Of a DNA stretch of 64,000 nt, positions 42,233 through 50,230 are shown in pieces. The position numbers and the translations under genes are program-made. The notes below the pieces were generated by a model, which ran no database searches, was not told the origin of the DNA, and saw nothing but the letters and a program-made list of their open reading frames with translations. Every line of letters begins with the position of its first letter. The stretch's first letter is position 1. The stretch is from Maricaulis maris_C (GTDB lineage Bacteria; Pseudomonadota; Alphaproteobacteria; Caulobacterales; Maricaulaceae), in assembly GCF_049116555.1 (NCBI RefSeq), contig NZ_JAGDYT010000008.1:338803-402802 (forward strand). Reading direction: 5' to 3'.

Positions 42233-42643
42233 ATGTCGAATGCTAAGACAAAGACCTACACCGTCGCCATGGGGCGCATGCGCCAGGGCGGGGAGTACAA
42301 AGAAGTCGGCGAAGAAATCAAACTCGATGCCGATGAAGGCGATCGCCTGGTGAAGCGCGGTTTCCTGACGGCGCCGGGTGCTGGTGCCCGCAAGGTCCAG
42401 AAGTCCGCGACGCCGGAGGAAAACCACAACGACGCACCGAAGACTGCGGCGCCGGCTGACGGCCGCGACCAGGTCATCGAGTTCGAAGGTGGTCAAACGA
42501 CGGTCGGTAAAGTTCTGGCGCGAGCGTACTACAGCGTCGCCAACCGGAAGGTCGCTGGGTGGAACGAGCTTTCAGATGAAGAGCGCCAGGCCGCCATGGG
42601 TGCTGCGCTCAAGGCGATCCAGAGCGAGACGGCTCAGCCGTAA
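42233..42643 (+). CDS. Phage protein at the FI position
   Basis: 136 residues, close to lambda FI (132). The N-terminal YTVAMGRMRQGGEYKEVGEEIKLDADEGDRLVKRGFL resembles a small SH3-like fold, followed by a Pro/Ala linker and a helical tail. FI stimulates packaging in lambda; equivalence here is by position only. Confidence 0.6.
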   Translation: MSNAKTKTYTVAMGRMRQGGEYKEVGEEIKLDADEGDRLVKRGFLTAPGAGARKVQKSATPEENHNDAPKTAAPADGRDQVIEFEGGQTTVGKVLARAYYSVANRKVAGWNELSDEERQAAMGAALKAIQSETAQP

Positions 42644-42664
42644 CGCGGGAGGGGAAGAGCACCG

Positions 42665-43045
42665 ATGGTCACTGACTACGAGGAACGTCTCCACAACACG
42701 CTCTTTGAGCGTGGCCTCGGTGCTCGTGCCGCCCTCTATGCGGAGCCAGGCGAGGATCTAGATGTCGCCGGCGTTGCCTGTCGGGTTCTGATCTCGTCAC
42801 GTGATGACGTAATCGGCGGCGAAAGCGTGCTGTCGGCGCCGATGAAGACCAGGGTCACCATCATCGAGGTCCGGGTTCGAGAGCTGATCAAGCTGGGTGT
42901 GACCGCGGTCGAACCTGGTGGCCGGTTTCGGATCACGACACCGGACGATGAGCTGACCGGTATCGAGTTTGAGGTGCAGGAGGAGCCCTTGTTGGAAGGT
43001 GCCTCCCGCCGGATCGTGACCTGCAAGGTCGTCAAGAGTGAGTAG
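42665..43045 (+). CDS. Head-tail joining protein, FII-like
   Basis: 126 residues with a helical N-terminus (DYEERLHNTLFERGLGARAAL) and a beta-rich remainder (FRITTPDDELTGIEFEVQEEP), matching the general make-up of lambda gpFII (117 residues), which joins head and tail. Position between FI- and Z-like genes supports it. The 3' end overlaps the next gene by 8 bp. Confidence 0.62.
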   Translation: MVTDYEERLHNTLFERGLGARAALYAEPGEDLDVAGVACRVLISSRDDVIGGESVLSAPMKTRVTIIEVRVRELIKLGVTAVEPGGRFRITTPDDELTGIEFEVQEEPLLEGASRRIVTCKVVKSE

Positions 43046-43718
43046 GACCGACCTCCGGATGGCTTTGGAGGGCGACCTCCAAGCTTATGAAGATCGGCTC
43101 GGCGTGGCGGTTCGCCGGGGCGCCCGCCGTGGCATCGAGAGCGCCGGCGAGTGGGGCTATCGCAAGATGCGCCGGCACACTCAGAGCAAGCTCGGCGATG
43201 CCGGTCGTGGCTGGGCATACACGCTCTACCCGCGTGAGCGCGGTTCTCTGGCATCAGACCCAGCCGTCGTCATCCACGCGACGAAGTGGGGGGAGAAGGT
43301 TCTCTCAACGCATGCGCGGGGCGAGACGATCCGTGTTCGAAATGCCCTGTTCATGTGGATCCCAATCCCGGGATCGCCGGCCGACAGACGCGCGCCGACA
43401 GGCGGCCATAGCCTCGTGAAGTCAGTCATCAGCAAGGTCGGATTCGAGAACATCGACTTCATCCCAGCAACTGCGCACCGGCCGATCATCGCCGTCGCCA
43501 GAGAGGCCGGGATCACGCGAACCGGCCGGCTCGGAAAGCGCAAGCATCAGACCAAATCCGGCGCCTTTCGCCAGGGCACGGCCGACGTTCCGCTCTTCTT
43601 CCTTGTCCCTCAGGTCTCGCTCGATCGAGCGATCGACGTGGCGGGTCAGTTCAAGCAGATCGAGGGCCAGTTCTTCGGCATCGTCGCCGGCGAGCTAACG
43701 CGGGAGTTAGGTGAATGA
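43038..43718 (+). CDS. Tail-completion protein, DUF6441/Z-like
   Basis: 226 residues; RRGARRGIESAGEWGYRKMRRHTQSKLG is a basic N-terminal helix followed by mixed alpha/beta sequence. I place it with the DUF6441-type minor tail proteins and at the lambda Z position, where the product finishes the tail top. The residue similarity to gpZ itself is low. Confidence 0.62.
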   Translation: MSRTDLRMALEGDLQAYEDRLGVAVRRGARRGIESAGEWGYRKMRRHTQSKLGDAGRGWAYTLYPRERGSLASDPAVVIHATKWGEKVLSTHARGETIRVRNALFMWIPIPGSPADRRAPTGGHSLVKSVISKVGFENIDFIPATAHRPIIAVAREAGITRTGRLGKRKHQTKSGAFRQGTADVPLFFLVPQVSLDRAIDVAGQFKQIEGQFFGIVAGELTRELGE

Positions 43719-44209
43719 CAAAGGTCGAAGCCGCCTATCAGGCTCTCATGGCACGCTTGACGACGGCGGCCGAGGACAGCGCCAACCCTCTTCCTGAGCC
43801 GAAGCGGAACGAACCGTTGGTCAACGCCTTCACCTCGTTTGAAGGTGGCGGCAATCAGGTCGATGGCGGAGTGTTTCTCAATGTCTTCGACCAGGATGGC
43901 GACCCGCTGGGCATCGAGTCCGGGGCCAGCGATGAAGACGAACATGCCGATCACGAGTTCTATCAGAACGCCCAGATCGAGTGGATCGTCGAGCACAACA
44001 AGAACGACGAGCGCGAGGCGCTCTTCGACGCGGGAATGGAAGCAATCGCTGCAGCACTGCAGGCGGATCGCTTCCTGGGTGGCGCGGTTGACGATCTGGA
44101 AATCCAGATGCCGCGTCGCGCTAACCTGGCGCTCTCCGGGGCGCCGAAGATCAAGGCTGTGATCATCCCATTGCGGATGCTCCTCACGGCCAAATCCTAC
44201 ATCGGCTGA
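43715..44209 (+). CDS. Tail terminator, U-like
   Basis: 164 residues at the lambda U position between the Z- and V-like genes. U caps the tail tube to end polymerisation. The alpha/beta pattern (VEAAYQALMARL; EWIVEHNKNDEREALFDAGMEAIAAAL) suits that fold. The start overlaps the previous stop (ATGA). Confidence 0.6.
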   Translation: MTKVEAAYQALMARLTTAAEDSANPLPEPKRNEPLVNAFTSFEGGGNQVDGGVFLNVFDQDGDPLGIESGASDEDEHADHEFYQNAQIEWIVEHNKNDEREALFDAGMEAIAAALQADRFLGGAVDDLEIQMPRRANLALSGAPKIKAVIIPLRMLLTAKSYIG

Positions 44210-44220
44210 CGGAGCACATC

Positions 44221-44457
44221 ATGACAGACGAAAACCAGACGGCCGGATCCGCTCCGGTCGATGACACCACTGTGACCGAAGATACCGGCTCCGGCCGGGA
44301 GGACGTGGTGGTCTTGAAGGACGGGGTGAAGGCCAAGGGCCGGCCCGTACGGCCGGGGCGCATTGCAAGCCTCACGGCCACCCAGGCCAAAAAGGCCATC
44401 GCAGCGGGCCAGGCTCGCCCTGTGACCGACGACGACCGCGGCATCGCCGGGCGTTGA
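44221..44457 (+). CDS. Small late protein, function unknown
   Basis: 78 residues. The N-terminal half is acidic and probably disordered; the basic second half contains KAKGRPVRPGRIASLTATQAKKAI. It lies between the tail terminator and tail tube genes, with no counterpart in lambda. Confidence 0.5.
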   Translation: MTDENQTAGSAPVDDTTVTEDTGSGREDVVVLKDGVKAKGRPVRPGRIASLTATQAKKAIAAGQARPVTDDDRGIAGR

Positions 44458-44492
44458 TCTGACACCTACTCCATCATCGGAAGGACATCTCA

Positions 44493-45500
44493 ATGGCTAC
44501 ACCGCCTCGCAAAAGCGCTGCCCGCTGCTTCGCCAAGCCGCAGGCTGATTTTGATACCGAAGCCTCTGGCAACTATCAGGAGCTGAGCTTCACGGGCGAA
44601 TCCATCAGCCGCTCGAAATCGGGCCAACAACCGGATCCGGAAATGGGTGGCGATCGCCACAACGACCGGGATCCGGGTGATCCGACGCCGGGTCTGATCT
44701 CTGTCAGTGGTGGCATCAATTGGAACCTCGACTTCAACCAGGCGCTCTGGTGGCTCTACTTCACCCTGGGCGCACCACAGACAACGGACGAAGGCGGCGG
44801 CAATTTCACCCACGTGTTCGAGTCTGGCGCTGACGCGCTGTCGTTCTTCTCCTGGGATCAGATGATCCGGTCTGACAAGTACAAGTTCGGCCTCTCAATG
44901 GCGGTCAACGAGCTGGTCTTCGGGACGGAAAAGAGCGACGGGTATCGCGGCATGTCGGTGAACGTCATCGGCCGGAACCGGCTCTATCGTGGTGCGTCCT
45001 CGTCGGGCGCAGCGATTGCGTTACCGCCGCGCGCCAAATGCCCAGCATCGATCGGCGTCGCCAAGATCAACGATGTCATCGCCGGCGAGCATGTCGGCGG
45101 GCAGCACACGTTCTCGAATGGCCTGGCGTCTCGCATGAACAGCGATGACAGCGATACGATCGGACGGTTGGATCCGGGCGATGTGGGCTTTCGAGGCAAC
45201 CCGAAGTTCCGGCTTCAAAAGGGTGTTGGCGCCGACGCTGTCTTCGACTTGCTTCAGGACGACGAGTCCACGTTCAAGTATGAAGTCGAGTACCGGAAGT
45301 CGGCTACGCAACTGCTCACCCTGACCCTGCCACGCGCGTACGGATCTGAGCCCAACATCACAGCAGACACCGGCGGTGATAATGGCGTCTACGAGTTCGA
45401 CACCAACATCACGGGTGCTCGGACGGATGGTGGCACGCCTGAGCCGATGCTCACCGTTACGCTGAAGAACCAGCTTGATATCACGGCGGTGACGGGCTGA
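44493..45500 (+). CDS. Tail tube protein, V-like
   Basis: 335 residues resembling Phage_tube_2-type major tail proteins (ISVSGGINWNLDFNQALWW; FSWDQMIRSDKYKFGLSMAVNEL). It should polymerise into the siphovirus tail tube. The stop overlaps the chaperone ATG (TGATG). Confidence 0.82.
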   Translation: MATPPRKSAARCFAKPQADFDTEASGNYQELSFTGESISRSKSGQQPDPEMGGDRHNDRDPGDPTPGLISVSGGINWNLDFNQALWWLYFTLGAPQTTDEGGGNFTHVFESGADALSFFSWDQMIRSDKYKFGLSMAVNELVFGTEKSDGYRGMSVNVIGRNRLYRGASSSGAAIALPPRAKCPASIGVAKINDVIAGEHVGGQHTFSNGLASRMNSDDSDTIGRLDPGDVGFRGNPKFRLQKGVGADAVFDLLQDDESTFKYEVEYRKSATQLLTLTLPRAYGSEPNITADTGGDNGVYEFDTNITGARTDGGTPEPMLTVTLKNQLDITAVTG

Positions 45501-46096
45501 TGGGGCGTCGCCGAATTGGTGTCCAGCGAGGTCCTACCCGGATCTCGCTGGACGAACTCATCTGGGTGGAAACTCGCCAGCTACATCAGCATCACAAAGA
45601 TGCGGCAGAGCGGCGGGCCAAGCGGGCAGCACGGGAAATCGCCAATGCGGGCGAGGCTCTCTCGGACTACGGCCTGGAAGATTGTGCGCCTGGCGAACTG
45701 TTCGACCAGGAAGACCTCAACGTCATGGCCGGCACCGGCCTGCTCCTCTACGCGGTGGAGCTGGGGTTCATGTCGATCGTCACGTGGGGCGGCTTTGACT
45801 TACCGGACGGCCAGCCGGCGGAAGAGGTGCAGCCGACCCGTCGGGCAATTGCCCAGCTCTTCATGATCAATGTGAAGGCCGGTCAGGACGTCACCTATTC
45901 AGAGGTCTTCCTTGCCAAGGCACTGACCCGCGAAGCGGGCGTGGCCGAAGAGGGAAACGCCTCCGCCGTCGAGCCAAGTGGCAATGGGGCTCCGACGGCT
46001 TCTGCGGACGTTGCCACGACCGAGGAGAGCCCTGCGCCGAAGGGCTCCCCATCCGAGGAACCGCCGAGTCCGGGAAAGCCCGACTCTGCCCTCTGA
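45500..46096 (+). CDS. Tail assembly chaperone G
   Basis: 198 residues; helical N-terminal domain and a Pro/Ser-rich tail (EESPAPKGSPSEEPPSPGKP). In lambda, gpG and its frameshift product gpGT coat the tape measure and recruit tube subunits. The slippery heptamer lies six codons before the stop. Position between tube and tape-measure genes is as expected. Confidence 0.82.
   Translation: MGRRRIGVQRGPTRISLDELIWVETRQLHQHHKDAAERRAKRAAREIANAGEALSDYGLEDCAPGELFDQEDLNVMAGTGLLLYAVELGFMSIVTWGGFDLPDGQPAEEVQPTRRAIAQLFMINVKAGQDVTYSEVFLAKALTREAGVAEEGNASAVEPSGNGAPTASADVATTEESPAPKGSPSEEPPSPGKPDSAL
46072..46078 (+). promoter_or_regulatory. Programmed -1 frameshift site G GGA AAG
   Basis: In the G frame the codons are GGA AAG preceded by G, an X-XXY-YYZ heptamer identical to the lambda G/GT slippery site. 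Slipping back one base at this site enters an 88-codon open frame that has no start of its own at the junction. Confidence 0.88.
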
Positions 46097-46344
46097 TCGT
46101 CCACGAACCGCTCTCGATCGAGGGTGACGCGGCCTGGGCGGCCGCATCCGATTCCGGTGTTTGGCTTCGCTCGGGCATGGGCGGTGTCGTCACCGGACTG
46201 AACATCGTTGAAGCGCTTTCCCGTATCGACGCGGATCCAGATCTCGATCTGAACCGCGTCCGTTTCTGCCTGCGGCAGATCGAGACTGGCCGGCTGATGG
46301 CCATCGGTGAGAGCAAGCCTGAAGAGACCGATGAGCACGCGTGA
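46078..46344 (+). CDS. T-frame extension of the tail chaperone (gpGT by -1 frameshift)
   Basis: Read from 46078 after a -1 slip, 88 codons are open to TGA 46342-46344, giving a 281-residue GT fusion with the 193 codons from 45500. Lambda GT is about the same size (279). The T part has a predicted mixed fold (VHEPLSIEGDAAWAAASDSG; LNRVRFCLRQIETGRLM). It overlaps the tape-measure start by 14 bp. Confidence 0.82.
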   Translation, partial: ARLCPLIVHEPLSIEGDAAWAAASDSGVWLRSGMGGVVTGLNIVEALSRIDADPDLDLNRVRFCLRQIETGRLMAIGESKPEETDEHA

Positions 46345-48931
46345 TCAAGACATGCGCCTGCGACTGCAGGTGCTCAACAAGAAGGACGTGCTGGAAGCGC
46401 TTCGCGGGATGGGCCGCGAGGGTAAGGCTGCGGCGTCCAAAATCGAGCGGGCCGGCAAGAAGGCCGGTCGCGGTCTCAAGTTCGTTGACGCTGCTGCGAA
46501 GGAAACGTCGCGGGAGCTTCAGTCAATGGGCGGCCGTGCCGGCATTGCGGGTCGAGCGCTCCAGTCGCTTGGCCCGGCCGGCATCGCCGCCGCTGCCGGC
46601 GTCGCTGCTATTGCGGCCGCTCTGGCGGCAGGCATGCGCATCGCCCGCGAGGCGACGCGAGTCTTCGATGAGATGGCCAAGGCCGCTCGCGATCTCGGGC
46701 TCAGCACCGATGCGTTCCAGGCTCTGCGGACCCTGGCGATCGAAGAAACCGTTCCCCTTGAAAAGCTCAATACCGCCATGGTCGCGTTCGCGCGCAATTC
46801 CTCTCGGGCCGCAACGGGTCGGGGTGAGATGGCGGAGATCCTGAGGCAGTCTCATCCTGATCTCCTGCGTGAGATTGCCACGATTGAGACCATGGAGGGC
46901 AAGCTCGATCGATACATCCGAGCGCTTCAGGAGGCGCAGACCCAGCAGGAGCGCAACATCCTCGCCACAGCCGCTTTCGGCGAGAGTGGCCTCCAGGTCG
47001 CGCGGATGCTGGCTGAGCAGGAATCCGGGCTTCAAGGCATCATCGACACCGCGCGCGAGATGGGCGCGGTGGTGGACGAGCACATCCTCGCCCGAGCTGA
47101 GGAGATGGAGACCGAGCTATCGGTCGCGTCTCACATCATTGATGTCAATCTCAAGCAGGCCTTTATCGGTCTGGCGCCCGTCATCGTTGGTGTGACGAAC
47201 TCATTGCGGGACTTCTCGCTCGGCTTGTCTGAGGTGCTCGACCGGACCCGCGAACTTGAAGACCGCGCAACGCGAAGCCTTGGTGTGCAGTTGCGCCGAA
47301 CGGAGCAAGAGATCTTCGATGAAGTCGAGCGCCGAAACCGGCGGCTTGAGCAGGTCCGCGGAGATTGGGAGACGTTCTACGGTGAGTTCTCCGTCGATCG
47401 CGAAGCGGGCCACTTCCTCCGCGAGGGTGCTGACCGCTTCGACAGTCGGTTGCAGCTGATCGACAATCGGATCAACCACCTGGTCGCACGCTCTGAGCGT
47501 CTGCGGACCGAGCTGAGTGGCCGCAACGACGACACGCCGGCGGGTGATGACGGTGATACCGGCAATCTCCGCGAGACACTGGAGCTGCAGGCCTATGTCG
47601 CCGAAGCCAGGGCGCGCAGTCGGACGCGTGCAGAGGAGCTGGCTGACGCGCTCGATCGGTTGCGGCGGGCGAGAGAGGCTGGCGTCATCGCGTCCGATGA
47701 GGAATTGGCGCGACTGGAAGCCTCAGAGCGGGCTCGTCTGGCCGACAACGAGTCTGTCCGTCGTCGTGCTCAACTGGAGCGCCAGGCTGCAGAGACGCGC
47801 GCGCAGCTGGGTGATTTCACAGCCCTTCTCACTCTGAAGGAACATCAGCTAAACCAGCTGGTGCAGGCTGGCGTCCTGACCGATCAGCAGCGCACCCAGT
47901 CGCTCGAAAACTATCGGGCTTCCCTGGAGGCCTCGACCGAGGCCGCCCGCCGGGCCGCGGCGGTGACGGAGCAATCGCTGACGCCGCTTGAGCGCTATGA
48001 GCGGCAACTCGAACAGCTCAACGACCTTCTGGAACAGAACGCAATATCCGAGCGCGTTCACGCCCGCGCTGTGGCTGCGGCCCGCGAGGTGTACGAGGCC
48101 AATGATCCCGTCCTTCAGACGGCGGCTCGGGTCCGCGAAGAGCTGGCCACGGTGGCGGAGCGCTTCGCAGAAGAACAGGAACGGGTCAACGCTGCGGTCG
48201 CGGCTGGCGAGATCTCCTTCGAGCAGGCCGATGAATACTTGCGGCGTTATCGCGAGATGCTCGAACGCTCGGCCGAGGGCGTCGAGGGGCTGCGGTTTGA
48301 GAACGAGCTACTGGAGCAGGTGCTCCGGAAGCAGGTCTCGACATGGGATGACCTCGGCGAGGTCGCCCTGGCTGTTCTGCGCGAGATCATCATCGAGCAG
48401 ATCCGCGCTGCGGATGCGTCCCAGGGATGGGGCAGCTACCTCGCTCAAATCGCCCAGGGCATCGCTGGTTCGTTCGGTTTCGGCAGCAGCTCCAGCACGA
48501 CTACGACGTCGTCCAGCGGTGTTTCCATTCCCACCTTTCACCGCGCTGGTCCGGTCAACAACGCGACGGTAGCGGCTAACGCGGTCGTCAAGCGCCGATT
48601 GGCCTCTGACGAACATCTGGCGGTGATGCGCACAAACGAGCGTGTCTGGACCGCGCAGGACAACTCGACAGTCATGCGCATGCTGGACAGCGCTTTGAAC
48701 CGCCCCGTCGAGATTGTGCCTGTGGGCGGGGCCGCAGGCGATGAAATGACAATCCGGCTCGTCGACGAGCGGGGGCGGCAAGTTCGCTCCAGCGAACGCC
48801 GTTCGTCGGACGGAAAGCGCGAGATCTCGGCGTTTCTGCGCCAGGAGACGAAGCAGTCGGTCGCCGACGGCTCGCTCGATCATGTGCTCAACCAGCGCTT
48901 TGGCTTATCACCTAGCGCCAACGGACGGTGA
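46331..48931 (+). CDS. Tape measure protein, H-like
   Basis: 866 residues from ATG 46331. It has an N-terminal helical region, a hydrophobic stretch (AGIAAAAGVAAIAAALAAGM, about residues 83-102), long coiled-coil segments and a C-terminal Ser/Thr-rich tract (FGSSSSTTTTSSS), all typical. It sets tail length; using the usual 1.5 angstrom per residue, the tail would be near 130 nm (inference). Palindrome copy 4 lies within its 3' end. Confidence 0.9.
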   Translation: MSTRDQDMRLRLQVLNKKDVLEALRGMGREGKAAASKIERAGKKAGRGLKFVDAAAKETSRELQSMGGRAGIAGRALQSLGPAGIAAAAGVAAIAAALAAGMRIAREATRVFDEMAKAARDLGLSTDAFQALRTLAIEETVPLEKLNTAMVAFARNSSRAATGRGEMAEILRQSHPDLLREIATIETMEGKLDRYIRALQEAQTQQERNILATAAFGESGLQVARMLAEQESGLQGIIDTAREMGAVVDEHILARAEEMETELSVASHIIDVNLKQAFIGLAPVIVGVTNSLRDFSLGLSEVLDRTRELEDRATRSLGVQLRRTEQEIFDEVERRNRRLEQVRGDWETFYGEFSVDREAGHFLREGADRFDSRLQLIDNRINHLVARSERLRTELSGRNDDTPAGDDGDTGNLRETLELQAYVAEARARSRTRAEELADALDRLRRAREAGVIASDEELARLEASERARLADNESVRRRAQLERQAAETRAQLGDFTALLTLKEHQLNQLVQAGVLTDQQRTQSLENYRASLEASTEAARRAAAVTEQSLTPLERYERQLEQLNDLLEQNAISERVHARAVAAAREVYEANDPVLQTAARVREELATVAERFAEEQERVNAAVAAGEISFEQADEYLRRYREMLERSAEGVEGLRFENELLEQVLRKQVSTWDDLGEVALAVLREIIIEQIRAADASQGWGSYLAQIAQGIAGSFGFGSSSSTTTTSSSGVSIPTFHRAGPVNNATVAANAVVKRRLASDEHLAVMRTNERVWTAQDNSTVMRMLDSALNRPVEIVPVGGAAGDEMTIRLVDERGRQVRSSERRSSDGKREISAFLRQETKQSVADGSLDHVLNQRFGLSPSANGR
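48793..48805. promoter_or_regulatory. Palindrome CGAACGCCGTTCG, copy 4
   Basis: Perfect palindrome inside the tape-measure coding region (encoding part of RSSERRSSD). It is the only exact copy that lies in a well-supported coding sequence. Confidence 0.65.
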
Positions 48932-49296
48932 CCATGCCTACCTGGCCTCAAGACCTCAGCAAGAAAACCCTTCGCGACGATCACGCGATCGACGGCACGG
49001 ACAATGTCATCCGATCGACGGTGGATCGCGGACCGGCGAAGCAACGGCCGCGCTACACCAACCCGGACCGCGGTGGCGTGGTCACCTTCCGGTGGACCCG
49101 TGCGGAATACAAAGACGAGTTCTTGCCCTGGTTCGAGGGAGATCTGGCGTTCGGCTCGTTGAGCTTCGACGGCTGGGTGGAACCTCTCACCGGCGCGGCC
49201 GTAACCGCCCGTTTCGTGGGCGGTCAGCCCTACCAGCCCCGCCCCGCTGAGGGTGGGCTCATCGATGTCACTATCGCGATCGAGATCTTGCCATGA
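48928..49296 (+). CDS. Minor tail protein, M-like position
   Basis: 122 residues (lambda M is 109). Beta-rich; TFRWTRAEYKDEFLPWFEGD and LSFDGWVEPLTGA. It follows the tape measure with a GTGA overlap; ATG 48934 is an equally plausible start. Likely part of the distal tail complex by position. Confidence 0.62.
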   Translation: MTMPTWPQDLSKKTLRDDHAIDGTDNVIRSTVDRGPAKQRPRYTNPDRGGVVTFRWTRAEYKDEFLPWFEGDLAFGSLSFDGWVEPLTGAAVTARFVGGQPYQPRPAEGGLIDVTIAIEILP

Positions 49297-49790
49297 CGAC
49301 AGTTCACTTCCTGGAGCAATCGCTCGCTGCCGAGACCGCCGAAGTCTATCTGGCACTTCTCAGTATCGATCACCCGGATCTGGCTGCGCTGGCGCTTCAG
49401 TATCCCAGTATCACTGCGCCGCTGCGCCTCGTCTCGAACAAGACCGATATCGTCTCCCGAGGCGACACCTACAGAGCTTGGGGGTTCGGCCTGGTCGAGC
49501 CAGACGAGGGCGACGATGCTCGCGGCGCCGTCTCGATCGTCGTCGACAATGTCGACAAAGCGATTATCGCCGTCCTGCGCTCGATCGAAACGCCGGCGAT
49601 CGTCACTGTCGAAGTCGTGCTGGCGTCCAATCCGGACGTCGTCGAGCGGTCCTATCCGGACTTTGAGCTGGTGTCCGCCGCCGGCGACGAGCTGGAGATC
49701 TCAGCGACACTCGCGGTGCGTGACGACGACAACGAGCCCGCGATCGCTTGGCGATACACGCCGGCATTCGCGCCGGCCCTGCACACCTAG
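49293..49790 (+). CDS. DUF1833 minor tail protein, L-like position
   Basis: 165 residues matching the DUF1833 pattern (LYLALLSIDHPDL-like: EVYLALLSIDHPDLAALAL; VSNKTDIVSRGDTYRAWGF). The family sits in tail modules, likely at the distal tail hub. Coupled to the preceding gene (ATGA). Confidence 0.75.
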   Translation: MTTVHFLEQSLAAETAEVYLALLSIDHPDLAALALQYPSITAPLRLVSNKTDIVSRGDTYRAWGFGLVEPDEGDDARGAVSIVVDNVDKAIIAVLRSIETPAIVTVEVVLASNPDVVERSYPDFELVSAAGDELEISATLAVRDDDNEPAIAWRYTPAFAPALHT

Positions 49791-49792
49791 AC

Positions 49793-50230
49793 ATGAGTTT
49801 TCCATGCGTGCCGCCACGTGGATGGCATGTGCCCTATCTCGGGATCCCGTTTCGGTATCGCGGCCGAAACCCGGCGTCCGGTTGGGATTGTTGGGGGCTC
49901 AATCACTGGTGCCTGGCTAATCACTTCGGTGTCGAGGTCGACAGCCACGCTCATTCGTATTCCGCCGATCTGGCGAACCTGAGCCGGCGAGAGCGGTTCC
50001 GGATCCAGGAAGGCTTGATCAATCACCACCGCGAAGGGTGGCGCGAGGCAGATCCTTGCCTGGGCGCCTCCCTTCTTTTCCGTATTGATGACCGCCCGGT
50101 TCATGTCGGTCTCTATCTCGGCAATGGAAACTTCCTGCACACGCTCCGATCAACCGGAACCGTGGTGGAATCTCTGTCGGATGAGACGGGCTGGAACGGC
50201 CGCTTGGAGGGCTACTTTGTCCCCGCTTGA
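49793..50230 (+). CDS. NlpC/P60-type tail-tip peptidase, K-like
   Basis: 145 residues from ATG 49793. Catalytic Cys33 (GWDCWGLNHW) and His104 (RPVHVGLYLGNG) follow the NlpC/P60 layout; the third residue is probably His116. It would cut peptidoglycan peptides during DNA entry. Lambda K has an extra N-terminal MPN domain that is missing here. The last 14 bp overlap the giant tip gene. Confidence 0.85.
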   Translation: MSFPCVPPRGWHVPYLGIPFRYRGRNPASGWDCWGLNHWCLANHFGVEVDSHAHSYSADLANLSRRERFRIQEGLINHHREGWREADPCLGASLLFRIDDRPVHVGLYLGNGNFLHTLRSTGTVVESLSDETGWNGRLEGYFVPA

